Assembly: GCF_016918035.1 (NCBI RefSeq)
Contig: NZ_JAERWK010000003.1
Coordinates: forward strand, 62,001-126,000
Length of the DNA stretch: 64,000 nucleotides
Reading direction: 5' to 3'
DNA from: Nakamurella leprariae
GTDB lineage: Bacteria > Actinomycetota > Actinomycetes > Mycobacteriales > Nakamurellaceae
The position numbers and the translations under genes are program-made. The notes under the pieces are model-generated. The model ran no database searches. It was not told the DNA's origin and saw nothing but the letters and a program-made list of their open reading frames with translations. This document shows, piece after piece, positions 8,972 to 16,044 of the stretch (its first letter is position 1; each line of letters begins with the position of its first letter).

Positions 8972-9838
8972 ATGCGAGACTTCGATCCGCTGCGCTGGGT
9001 GCACGACGCCCGCGCCGGAGGCTACGCCGTCGCCGGTTTCAACATGCACAACGACGAGACCACCCAGGCCCTGCTGCAGGCGGCCGAACAGGCCGAGGCG
9101 CCGGTGTTCCTGCAGGTCGGCCGGGCGGTCATCCCGCACATGGGGGTCCGGCGTGCCTACGAGATGACCGTGCGCAACGCCGCGGACTCCGGCGCCCGGT
9201 ACGCCATCCACCTCGACCACGGCAGCTGGGAAGAGGTGCTCGAGGCGGTCCGACTCGGCTTCGACTCGATCATGTTCGACGCCGCCCACCTGCCGCTGGC
9301 GGAGAACATCGCTGCTACCCGCCGCGCGGTCGAGCTGTGCCACCACTACGGGATCCCGGTTGAGGCCGAGCTGGGCAAGATTCCGGACGTGGGCGCGCCG
9401 GTCGAGTGGGCGTCGTACTACACCGACGTGCACGAGGCCGAGCGGTTCGTGGCCGAGACGGGCGTCGACCTGCTGGCCATCTCGGCCGGGGTCGTGCACG
9501 GGGTCATCCCCGGGCTGGAGCAGGAGCCGCTGGCCGTGAACCTGATTGCCAGGATCGCCGAGACCGTTCCGGTACCGCTGGTGCTGCACGGTATCTCGGG
9601 TGTCCCGGACAATGAGATCAAGGACGCGGTGGCACACGGTGTGCACAAGATGAACGGCGACACGGACCTTCGGCACGCGTTCCGCTCCGGTGTCCTGCAG
9701 GCGTGGGAATCCGGTGACCGGCAGCTCGAGGAAGCGCTCGACGCCGGGCGTCTGAAGATGATCGACGCGGCCGTCGCCAAGTTCCACGCCATGGGCAGTG
9801 CCGGGACCGCCGGCGCGCTGACGGGAGGACCCCGATGA
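8972..9838 (+). CDS. Class II (zinc) ketose-bisphosphate aldolase family protein
   Basis: A 288-residue TIM-barrel aldolase of the FbaA/GatY/KbaY type. Expected metal and catalytic residues are visible: HLDHGS (Asp82, His83), the EAE motif (130-132), VVHGVIPG (His176) and LVLHGISG (His206), with the phosphate-binding KMNGDTDLR near 217. HGISG replaces the commoner HGGSG. Family members cleave ketose mono- or bisphosphates to DHAP plus an aldehyde. It is shorter than fructose-bisphosphate aldolases and closer in size to tagatose-type enzymes. In this operon it probably follows the kinase and the GlpD-like enzyme. It overlaps the next gene by ATGA. The physiological ketose is unknown. Confidence 0.85.
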   Translation: MRDFDPLRWVHDARAGGYAVAGFNMHNDETTQALLQAAEQAEAPVFLQVGRAVIPHMGVRRAYEMTVRNAADSGARYAIHLDHGSWEEVLEAVRLGFDSIMFDAAHLPLAENIAATRRAVELCHHYGIPVEAELGKIPDVGAPVEWASYYTDVHEAERFVAETGVDLLAISAGVVHGVIPGLEQEPLAVNLIARIAETVPVPLVLHGISGVPDNEIKDAVAHGVHKMNGDTDLRHAFRSGVLQAWESGDRQLEEALDAGRLKMIDAAVAKFHAMGSAGTAGALTGGPR

Positions 9839-10530
9839 CCGACATCGCGCAGCGGCGTCCCGCCGCCGACGGCGCCCCGGACGGGGTGGCCACACCGTTG
9901 GCCGGCATCCGCAAGGTCGCCGCCCGACGGATGGTCCAGGCCTGGGCGGCGCCGGTGTTCCATCTCGGTGTGGACGTCGACATGGGGCGGGTGCTGGCGG
10001 CCGACCTGCGGTCCATCGGCGGCACCGTCACCGACGCCATCCTGCAGGCCTGCGCGACCGCGCTGGTCGCGACGCCAGCGCTCAACGCGCACTACGCCGA
10101 CGAGGTGATCACCACCTTTGCGAGGATCAACATCGGGCTGGCCGTGGCCACCGACAAGGGCTTGACCGTGCCGGTGCTGCACGACCTGCAGGGTGCGTCC
10201 ATCGGCGACATCGCCGTCAAACGCAGGAATGTCGTGGAGCGCGCCCGCGCCGGCAAGCTGACCAAGGCCGACATCACGGGTGGCACCTTCACGGTCTCCA
10301 ACCTGGGCATGCTCGGCATCGACCGGTTCGACGCGATCCTCAACCCGCCGCAGATCGCCATCCTGGCCGTCGGGGGCACCACCGCCACACCGGTAGTGCG
10401 CGATGGAGTGGTGACCGTCCGGTCGATCGCGGCGTTCACGCTGAGCTGTGACCACCGCGCGGTCGACGGGGCCGCGGGCGCCGGGCTGCTGGCCGGCATC
10501 CGGACGGTCCTGGAACAGGACGGCACCTGA
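9835..10530 (+). CDS. E2 acyltransferase catalytic domain, without lipoyl or subunit-binding domains
   Basis: A 231-residue protein made only of the 2-oxoacid dehydrogenase E2 catalytic core. The domain opens with PLAGIRKVAARRMVQAW at about residue 21. Conserved GTFTVSNLGMLGID lies near 150, and the catalytic DHRAVDG (206-212, His207 and Asp211) is intact. No lipoyl domain and no peripheral-subunit-binding domain precede it; only about 20 residues lie before the core. The lipoyl domain is a separate gene earlier in the operon. The protein should transfer an acyl group from the lipoyl carrier to CoA, probably as a trimer or 24-mer. How E1 and E3 dock without a binding domain is an open question. 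ATGA overlap with the aldolase gene. Confidence 0.88.
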   Translation: MTDIAQRRPAADGAPDGVATPLAGIRKVAARRMVQAWAAPVFHLGVDVDMGRVLAADLRSIGGTVTDAILQACATALVATPALNAHYADEVITTFARINIGLAVATDKGLTVPVLHDLQGASIGDIAVKRRNVVERARAGKLTKADITGGTFTVSNLGMLGIDRFDAILNPPQIAILAVGGTTATPVVRDGVVTVRSIAAFTLSCDHRAVDGAAGAGLLAGIRTVLEQDGT

Positions 10531-10550
10531 TCGTCCGCGGCATTCGGGGC

Positions 10551-10579
10551 TTGACGCAGGACTTGCAATTTGCAAGTGT
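10551..10579 (+). promoter_or_regulatory. Promoter with perfect 17-bp palindromic operator before the VOC/HxlR pair
   Basis: A TTGACG hexamer (10551-10556) is followed by the perfect palindrome ACTTGCAATTTGCAAGT (10561-10577, 8-bp arms around one T), which fills the spacer up to a weak -10 near 10574-10579. A dimeric winged-helix repressor bound here would block RNA polymerase. The HxlR-family regulator encoded two genes downstream is the likely ligand. Confidence 0.6.
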
Positions 10580-10619
10580 GAATGGCGTCCACCTCCCCGA
10601 CCTGACCTCGGAGTCGACG

Positions 10620-11054
10620 ATGACCGCGATGTTCGTCAACCTGCCGGTGACCGATCTCGAGCGCGCGACGGCGTTCTACACAGCACTGGGATTCCGCATC
10701 AACCCGCAGTTCTCGGACCACAACGCGGCCTGCGTGGTGGTCGAGGAGGACCACAGCTACTTCATGATCCTGGTCCGCGAGTACTTCCAGACCTTCACCG
10801 ACCTGCCGATCGGCGATCCGGCCGTGAGCCCGTCGGTGTCGGTGGCGATCTTCCGGGACAGCCGCGAGGAGGTCGACCGGACCGTCACCGACGGTCTGGC
10901 CGCGGGCGGCGCGGAACCGCGGCCGGCCGCCGACTACGGCTTCATGTACCAGCGCCAGCTCACCGACCCCGACGGCAACGTCCTGGAGTTCGGCTGGATG
11001 AACCCGGTCGCCGGCGAGCTGGGCCCCGAGGCGTTCGCGGCCCAGCAGGCCTGA
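10620..11054 (+). CDS. VOC (glyoxalase/bleomycin-resistance fold) family protein
   Basis: A 144-residue protein of the vicinal-oxygen-chelate superfamily. The start MTAMFVNLPVTDLERATAFY at 10620 is typical of the first beta-alpha-beta-beta-beta module. The C-terminal YQRQLTDPDGNVLEFGWM carries the usual DPDGNVLE turn with a metal-ligand Glu. Such proteins act on small molecules, often reactive carbonyls, or bind drugs; the substrate is not predictable. It lies 19 bp upstream of an HxlR regulator and downstream of a perfect palindromic operator, so the pair is probably an autoregulated stress or detoxification unit. Confidence 0.8.
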   Translation: MTAMFVNLPVTDLERATAFYTALGFRINPQFSDHNAACVVVEEDHSYFMILVREYFQTFTDLPIGDPAVSPSVSVAIFRDSREEVDRTVTDGLAAGGAEPRPAADYGFMYQRQLTDPDGNVLEFGWMNPVAGELGPEAFAAQQA

Positions 11055-11073
11055 CGACGACGAGGGCCGATCC

Positions 11074-11715
11074 ATGGTCGCCCGCGACTACGGTCAGTAC
11101 GACGGCATCACCCGCGGCCTGGAGCTGGTCGGCGAGCGCTGGGCGCTGCTCATCGTGCGCGATCTGCTGGTCGGGCCGCGCCGATACGGGGAACTCGCGG
11201 CGGGACTGCCCCGCATCCCGAGCAACATCCTGGCCGCACGACTCAAGGAGCTGCAGGCGGCCGACGTCATCCGCCGGCTGCCCCGGTCGCGGGTCGTCGT
11301 CTACGAGTTGACGCCGTACGGGCGGGAGCTCGAACCCGTGGTGCTGGCCCTCGGGGCGTGGGGCTTCAAGGCGCTGGGTGATCCGCGCGACGAACAGATC
11401 ATCACGCCCGACGCGATGACCATGTCGCTGCGGACCGCCTTCCGACCGTCGGTGGCGGCCGATCTGCCCGCGACGGCCTACGCGACTCGGGTCGACAGCA
11501 CCGAGCTGCTCATCCGGGTCGACGGTCCGGTCCTGGACGTCACCCGGGGGGAGGGCCCGGTGGACTTTGCCTTCGCCACGGATGCCGGCATCCGCCGGCT
11601 CATCTCCGGCGAGCTCGCCCCGGATCGCGCCATCGCCTGCGGTGTGGTACAGGTGCTGCATGGGCCTGGAGAACTGTTGCACCGCTTCGCGACCACCTTC
11701 CACCTGGCGGCATGA
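11074..11715 (+). CDS. HxlR-family winged-helix regulator with C-terminal sterol-carrier-like domain
   Basis: A 213-residue regulator. Residues 1-100 are a winged helix of HxlR type (LELVGERWALLIVRDLLVG, then RIPSNILAARLKELQAADVI). The C-terminal half (VDGPVLDVTRGEGPVDFAFATDAG) resembles the SCP2-like domain often fused to actinobacterial HxlR proteins, which may sense a hydrophobic ligand. It is the second gene of a two-gene unit with the VOC protein and probably represses it through the TTGCAA-type palindrome at 10561-10577. Confidence 0.8.
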   Translation: MVARDYGQYDGITRGLELVGERWALLIVRDLLVGPRRYGELAAGLPRIPSNILAARLKELQAADVIRRLPRSRVVVYELTPYGRELEPVVLALGAWGFKALGDPRDEQIITPDAMTMSLRTAFRPSVAADLPATAYATRVDSTELLIRVDGPVLDVTRGEGPVDFAFATDAGIRRLISGELAPDRAIACGVVQVLHGPGELLHRFATTFHLAA

Positions 11716-11962
11716 CCGGACGCAGCGCCGCGGATCACCGCCGCCCGAGCCGTCGGTGAGCCAGGAGGACGCCCTGGTCGCCCTGCGCGAGATCACCGAC
11801 CCCTGCGCGTGACTCGAGCGGGCGTCCGGCCCGCACCGACGGCAGGATCAGGTCAGCGGCGCTCCCAGCCGATCCCGGGCACCAGCGGGATGGTGGAGAG
11901 CTGGCTGGCGTTCTGCCGAGGATGCGGCGCGCCTGACCCCGCGTCTGGGTGCTCGATCTCTG

Positions 11963-12370
11963 ATGGCCGACACGTCGTCGCGCACCGTCGAGGACGTCGT
12001 CCGCGGCGGACTCTGCTCGGGATGCGGTCTGTGCGCGAGCCTGGCCCCGGAGTCGATCACCATGGGCCTGAACATCACCGGCCACATTCGCCCCCTGGTC
12101 CGCGGACCGATGCCGGAGCCGGCCACCCGCGACATCATGGCGACGGGCCCCGGCGTCCAGGTCATCGGGCCGGGACGTCCCGCCGGTGTCCCGACGCATC
12201 CCGTCGGGGGACCCGTCCGCGCGATGTACCGCTCGTGGTCGACCGAGCCCGCGGTCCGCAGTTCACCGGCACCCTCCGCCGGATCCGCCAGCGCGACAAC
12301 CGAGAACCGGCCATCTGAACCGCCCGCGACCCACCGGCGGGCGGGACACAGGACCGGGTGCGGCTCATGA
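11963..12370 (+). pseudogene. Truncated remnant of a coenzyme F420 hydrogenase/dehydrogenase beta-subunit (FrhB-like) gene
   Basis: The first half of the 135-codon frame reads like the N-terminus of actinobacterial FrhB-type proteins: an iron-sulfur-like cluster (CSGCGLCASL) and then PGVQVIGPGRPAGVPTHPVG and YRSWSTEPAVR. After about codon 95 it turns into Ala/Pro/Ser-rich sequence with no family resemblance. Intact members are over 300 residues, so at least two thirds is missing. The speG gene begins at its 3' end. The 247-bp gap before it (11716-11962) holds no convincing gene, only a short GTG-started stretch ending in REITDPCA near 11755-11812. Confidence 0.6.
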
Positions 12371-12918
12371 AAAATGGGCCGGTGGCGATCCGACTCCGCG
12401 CGCTCGAGCGCGACGACCTCCCGTTCGTGCACGGCCTCACCAACGACAGCAAGATCATGAGTTACTGGTTCGACGAGCCGTTCGAGGCGCTGGTCGAGCT
12501 GCAGGACATCTACGACCGCCACGTGCACGACGTGCGGGAGCGACGCTTCATCATCGAACGCGTCAACGACGACCAGACCCGGAGCCGCGTCGGCATCGTC
12601 GAACTCGTGGACATCGACCACATCCACCGCAACACGGAGTTCCAGATCATCGTCGACCCGGCCTGGCAGGGACGTGGGTTCGCCAAGCTCGCCACCGAAC
12701 TGGCGCTGGACTACGCGTTCGCCGTGCTGAACCTGCACAAGGTCTACCTGATCGTCGACGTCGCCAATCTGGGCGCGATCCACATCTACGAGCAGGCGGG
12801 GTTCTCGGTGGAGGGGACGTTGCGGGAGGAGTTCTTCGCCGACGGCCGGTACCGCGACGCGCTGCGGATGGGACTGCTGCAGGGCGACTACCTGGCGCGG
12901 CGCAACCCGGATCTCTGA
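12367..12918 (+). CDS. speG: Spermidine N1-acetyltransferase (SpeG-like GNAT)
   Basis: A 183-residue GNAT enzyme very close to SpeG. Diagnostic stretches include RLRALERDDLPFVHGL, YWFDEPFEALVELQDIYD, ERRFIIE, GIVELVDIDHIHRNTEFQII, the acetyl-CoA loop WQGRGFAK, and LNLHKVYLIVD with AIHIYEQAGFSVEGTLREE. SpeG acetylates spermidine or spermine with acetyl-CoA to prevent polyamine toxicity, usually as a dodecamer. I prefer the ATG at 12367; a GTG at 12358 would add three residues. No polyamine gene is adjacent, so it is probably a stand-alone unit. Confidence 0.9.
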   Translation: MKNGPVAIRLRALERDDLPFVHGLTNDSKIMSYWFDEPFEALVELQDIYDRHVHDVRERRFIIERVNDDQTRSRVGIVELVDIDHIHRNTEFQIIVDPAWQGRGFAKLATELALDYAFAVLNLHKVYLIVDVANLGAIHIYEQAGFSVEGTLREEFFADGRYRDALRMGLLQGDYLARRNPDL

Positions 12919-12954
12919 GCGCCGCGCGGACCCGGCTGCCGGCTGCGATCCCCG

Positions 12955-13617
12955 GTGGAGCAGACTGCCGCGGTGGCGATCATCCACCGCGCGACCATCT
13001 CCCCCACCAAACTCGAGCTGCTGGCGGCCTGGGTCCCGGCTCAGCCCTGGGCGGCGGGCACCGTCCCGGACCGGTTGGTCGGCGGCTTCCGCTTCGACGA
13101 TCCGGCCGGTGAGGTCGGCATCGAGGTGGTCGTCCTGGCGGACGCGGCCGACCGGTACCTGCAGGTGCCGGTGACCTACCGGGCGGCGCCACTGGACGAG
13201 GCACCGGCATCGGCGTTCATCGGCACCACCGAGCACTCGGTGCTCGGCACCCGCTGGGTGTACGACGGCCTGATCGACCCGGTGGCGGTCGCGGCCTACA
13301 CCGCGGGCGCGGTGGGCGCCGTGGCGCAGGCCCGCGAGTGGGTGCAGACCGGCGAGGGTGGTCAGCAGGAGCGCGAACCGCTCGTCCGGGCCACGACCCT
13401 GCATCCTTCGGCCGAGGCGCCGGCTCCCGTGTCGGCCGACCGGCGGCGAGCGGCCACCGACGCCGACCCGGCGCGCATCCCGGTGTCGAGCGGCGTGATC
13501 GCGGTGCACCGACTGCTCGACGCGGACCGGCCGGTCGGGGCGACGCCGACCCTGGTGGCCACCTGGGACGGTCAGATCTCCCCCGTCGTGCTCGCCGAGG
13601 TCCTCCCGGCTGACTGA
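12955..13617 (+). CDS. Maltokinase N-terminal-cap-like domain protein
   Basis: A 220-residue protein whose first half (AIIHRATISPTKLELLAAW, FDDPAGEVGIEVVV, EHSVLGTRWVYDGLIDPV) matches stand-alone actinobacterial proteins related to the N-terminal cap of maltokinase. The catalytic kinase part is absent, as is usual in these small relatives, so no enzyme activity is predicted. The start may be the GTG at 12955 or the GTG at 12973. It sits between speG and a convergent reductase gene and its role is unknown. Confidence 0.6.
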   Translation: MEQTAAVAIIHRATISPTKLELLAAWVPAQPWAAGTVPDRLVGGFRFDDPAGEVGIEVVVLADAADRYLQVPVTYRAAPLDEAPASAFIGTTEHSVLGTRWVYDGLIDPVAVAAYTAGAVGAVAQAREWVQTGEGGQQEREPLVRATTLHPSAEAPAPVSADRRRAATDADPARIPVSSGVIAVHRLLDADRPVGATPTLVATWDGQISPVVLAEVLPAD

Positions 13618-13630
13618 TCGAGCCGTTCGG

Positions 13631-13655
13631 ACCGGGTCGGCCGGGCCGGACCGGT
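13631..13655. terminator. Possible bidirectional GC-rich hairpin between convergent genes
   Basis: An imperfect inverted repeat with outer arms ACCGG/CCGGT and inner arms CGGCC/GGCCG lies between the maltokinase-cap-like gene and the convergent DHFR-like gene, reaching the latter's stop codon. There is no U-tract, as is common in this phylum. Weak evidence. Confidence 0.3.
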
Positions 13656-14293
13656 CAGCCGCCGACGCCGCGGTCCGGGGAGCTCATGTCCCCGGTCCCC
13701 GGTGTGCCCTCGGCCAGGCCGTACTGCAGATGGACGGTTCCCGCCCCGCCCGCCGCCGGTGGGGCCAGCAGCCGCAGGTTGGTGGGCACCTGCCCGCCGT
13801 CGAAGATCTTCTTACCCCTGCCGAGCAGGATCGGGTGCAGCCACAGGTCGACCCGGTCGAAGAGGTGTTCCCGCAGCAGGGTCTGGACGAGGTTGAGACT
13901 GCCGACCACTTTGATGTGCTCGTGCCGGTCCCGGATCTCCCGCACGGCACCGGCCAGGTCCGGACCGAGCTGGCTGGACCCGGCCCAGGACAGGTCGGGC
14001 CGGCCCCGGGACGCGACGTACTTCGGCACCCGGTTGAACAGCGTGGCGATGTCGCCGTCCTCACCACCCTCCTGGCGCGGCCAGAAGGCGGCGAAGATGT
14101 CGTAGGTGCGACGCCCCAGCAGCAGCGCGTCGGTGCCCTCGTAGGCGGCGCCGACCTGCGCCCCGGACACCTCGTCCATCAACGGCGCCTGCCAGCCGCC
14201 GAACGAGAACCCGATCGGGTCCTCGTCGGGACCGCCGGGCGCCTGGCCGACGAGGTCGAGGGTGGCGAACAGCTCGAGATGGATGAGGCCCAT
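13655..14293 (-). CDS. Dihydrofolate reductase-like (RibD C-terminal family) protein
   Basis: A 212-residue protein of the RibD_C/DHFR-like family, which are NADPH-binding reductases of mostly unknown substrate. Visible features: LHPILLGRGKKIFDGG at the end, IKVVGSLNLVQTLL (the GS nucleotide-binding turn), and LLLGRRTYDIFAAFW. The start at 14293 (MGLIHLELF) is supported by a cggagg site just upstream on the minus strand. A second, broken member of the same family is at 38602-39185. Function is not predictable beyond a probable pyridine-nucleotide reductase. Confidence 0.8.
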   Translation of the reverse strand: MGLIHLELFATLDLVGQAPGGPDEDPIGFSFGGWQAPLMDEVSGAQVGAAYEGTDALLLGRRTYDIFAAFWPRQEGGEDGDIATLFNRVPKYVASRGRPDLSWAGSSQLGPDLAGAVREIRDRHEHIKVVGSLNLVQTLLREHLFDRVDLWLHPILLGRGKKIFDGGQVPTNLRLLAPPAAGGAGTVHLQYGLAEGTPGTGDMSSPDRGVGG

Positions 14294-14682
14294 GTCGTCC
14301 TCCGGGAGAAGGGGCGGGTTCGGCATCGGAACGGTCGCGGGATGGACCGGGTGTCCGCCGCGAACTCATCGGCGCACCGCACATACCCTCCGGCCGGAGA
14401 GAGTCCGGTGATCAGGCAGCGAGGAGATCACGCACTCGACGCCGGCGAAGACCCGCCGCTTGCATCGGTGGACGCACCACTCGATGACCGGTCCGGTGAC
14501 CTCGAAGAACAGGGCGTTCCAGCGCGCCCGCAGCGCATGGTCGGGGGCATGCGGCGTCGGCCCCTGCCGCTGGTCGGGTCCCGGTCACGGACACCTCCGC
14601 TCGTCGGGTGCCGGCCGCTGCCGCCGAGCCCGTCTCCGGCGGGTTCCGCCGCGCGACCGGCCGGGCCATCCGACCGGCAGCG
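14294..14682. other. 389-bp gap with a possible minus-strand methyltransferase remnant
   Basis: No complete gene is supported here. On the minus strand, roughly 14545 down to 14405, one frame reads ALRARWNALFFEVTGPVI followed by RRVFAG. This resembles the N-terminal helices of some class I methyltransferases, but it lacks the SAM-binding motif and runs into unrelated sequence. I treat it as a possible decayed fragment only. Confidence 0.25.
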
Positions 14683-15378
14683 TCACAGCGTCAGCACCAG
14701 GTCCCGGATCGCGTCCGGCCGGGAGAGGAACGGGTGATGCCCGGCGTCGAGCTCGACGATCCGTCCGGCAGGCCGAGCGAACTCGCGCTGTCGCGCGACC
14801 GGGGTGCCGCGGTCCTCGGTGCACACGAGAGCGGTCGTGGTCACCGATCGCCAGGCGGCGGCCGAGACCGGCTGCCGGATCACCCGCACACTCTGCCGGG
14901 CCAGCCGTGCCGCCGCCTGCGCTCGGACATCGGCCTCGCAGTCCTGCAGGAAGGTCTCGTCGAGCAGCTCAGGCCGCACGCCGAACGTCCCGGAGTCCTG
15001 GTCGAGTTCCAGGAACGGCGCCGGGGTGTCCCCGCCGAAATCGCCGAGACACTGCCCGATCTCGGGCAGGTAGCTGGACACCAGCAGCAGATGCCGGACC
15101 CCGGCGAGCCCGGCCGCCGCCTCGGCGAGCACGATGCCGCCGTAGCTGTGCCCGACCGCAACGGTCGGCTCGTCGCCGTCGGCCAGCGCGGCGCGAACCG
15201 CCGCGACGTCCTCGGCCAGGCCCGGTCCGTCGGTGCCGGCAGCCGCCCCGCTCTCGCCGCAGCTGGGCAGGGCCGCCGCCACGCTGGCCACGCCGCGGTC
15301 GGCCAGCAGCGCCGCCGTCCGGTGCCACCACCACGCCCCGTCCCGCACGCACGCCCCGTGCACGAACACGACCCTCAT
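14683..15378 (-). CDS. Alpha/beta-fold hydrolase
   Basis: A 231-residue alpha/beta hydrolase. The strand and oxyanion segment is VVFVHGACVRDGAWWW, the nucleophile elbow is VAVGHSYGGIVL (Ser in GHSYGG), and the catalytic His is in DAGHHPFLSRPDAI near the C-terminus. The architecture resembles EstC/salicylate-esterase-like (MES) family members, which hydrolyse small esters. The ATG at 15378 is used because upstream sequence is unlike the family. It is divergent from a TetR regulator with a shared 73-bp control region that includes a candidate operator, so it is probably repressed by that protein and induced by an ester or aromatic ligand. Confidence 0.85.
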   Translation of the reverse strand: MRVVFVHGACVRDGAWWWHRTAALLADRGVASVAAALPSCGESGAAAGTDGPGLAEDVAAVRAALADGDEPTVAVGHSYGGIVLAEAAAGLAGVRHLLLVSSYLPEIGQCLGDFGGDTPAPFLELDQDSGTFGVRPELLDETFLQDCEADVRAQAAARLARQSVRVIRQPVSAAAWRSVTTTALVCTEDRGTPVARQREFARPAGRIVELDAGHHPFLSRPDAIRDLVLTL

Positions 15379-15412
15379 CGCGACCTCCGCGTCTGCTCGA
15401 CCGACCGGGTCC

Positions 15413-15443
15413 AGGGTAGACGTATCGCCAGTTACGCGAAACG
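15413..15443. promoter_or_regulatory. Hydrolase promoter overlapping a candidate TetR operator
   Basis: An imperfect palindrome CGTATCGC-N7-GCGAAACG (15421-15443; arms match at 7 of 8 positions) lies 8 bp upstream of the TetR ATG. On the minus strand a TTTCGC (-35) and TACCCT (-10, at 15418-15413) with a 17-bp spacer read toward the hydrolase, so the operator covers its -35 and spacer. The size and place fit a TetR dimer site controlling both genes. Confidence 0.5.
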
Positions 15444-15451
15444 ATGACGGC

Positions 15452-15991
15452 ATGGGTCGACGTGCGCAGCCGGAGATCAAGGACCGGATCCTGGACGCCT
15501 GCACCGACCACGCCCTGACGCATGGGGTGCCCGACCGGCTCGAGCCGTTCGTGACGGCCACCGGCACCTCGGCGCGGATGTTGATCTACCACTTCGGCAG
15601 CCGCGACGCACTGCTGCAGGCCGTGCTCGCGCAAGCCCGGCGCCGCCACCTCGATGCCTGGGGCGACCTGCTGCGGCCCCGGCCGGACGAGCCGTACCCG
15701 GCCACGCTGGCCCGGGCCTGGACATCCATGACCGGACCCGACGGCCGACCGTTCCTGCGGATGTTCAACCGGCTGCGTGAGAGCGCCGAGCAGCAGCTCT
15801 GGCCGGACTTCCGACGCCAGGCCACCACCGACTGGCTGCCACCGCTCGAGGAGGGTCTGCGCACCATCGGCCGTCCTGAACTGGCCACCCTGGTCCTGGC
15901 CGTGATCCGCGGGCTGCTGCTGGACCTGGACGCCACCGGGGATGCGACCAGGACCCACGCCGCACTCGAGCACTTCCTGGCGACGCTCTGA
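15452..15991 (+). CDS. TetR-family transcriptional regulator
   Basis: A 179-residue TetR-type repressor. The N-terminal helix-turn-helix is recognisable (EIKDRILDACTDHALTHG, then TATGTSARMLIYHFGSRDALL), followed by a helical ligand-binding domain. The ATG at 15452 is supported by the palindrome ending 8 bp upstream, which suggests autoregulation. It is divergent from the alpha/beta hydrolase gene, and the two are probably a repressor-enzyme pair. Confidence 0.85.
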   Translation: MGRRAQPEIKDRILDACTDHALTHGVPDRLEPFVTATGTSARMLIYHFGSRDALLQAVLAQARRRHLDAWGDLLRPRPDEPYPATLARAWTSMTGPDGRPFLRMFNRLRESAEQQLWPDFRRQATTDWLPPLEEGLRTIGRPELATLVLAVIRGLLLDLDATGDATRTHAALEHFLATL

Positions 15992-16044
15992 CGACCCCGG
16001 ACCCAGGGGTGTGAGCACCGACGGGTGGACGGAGCACCGGTGGA

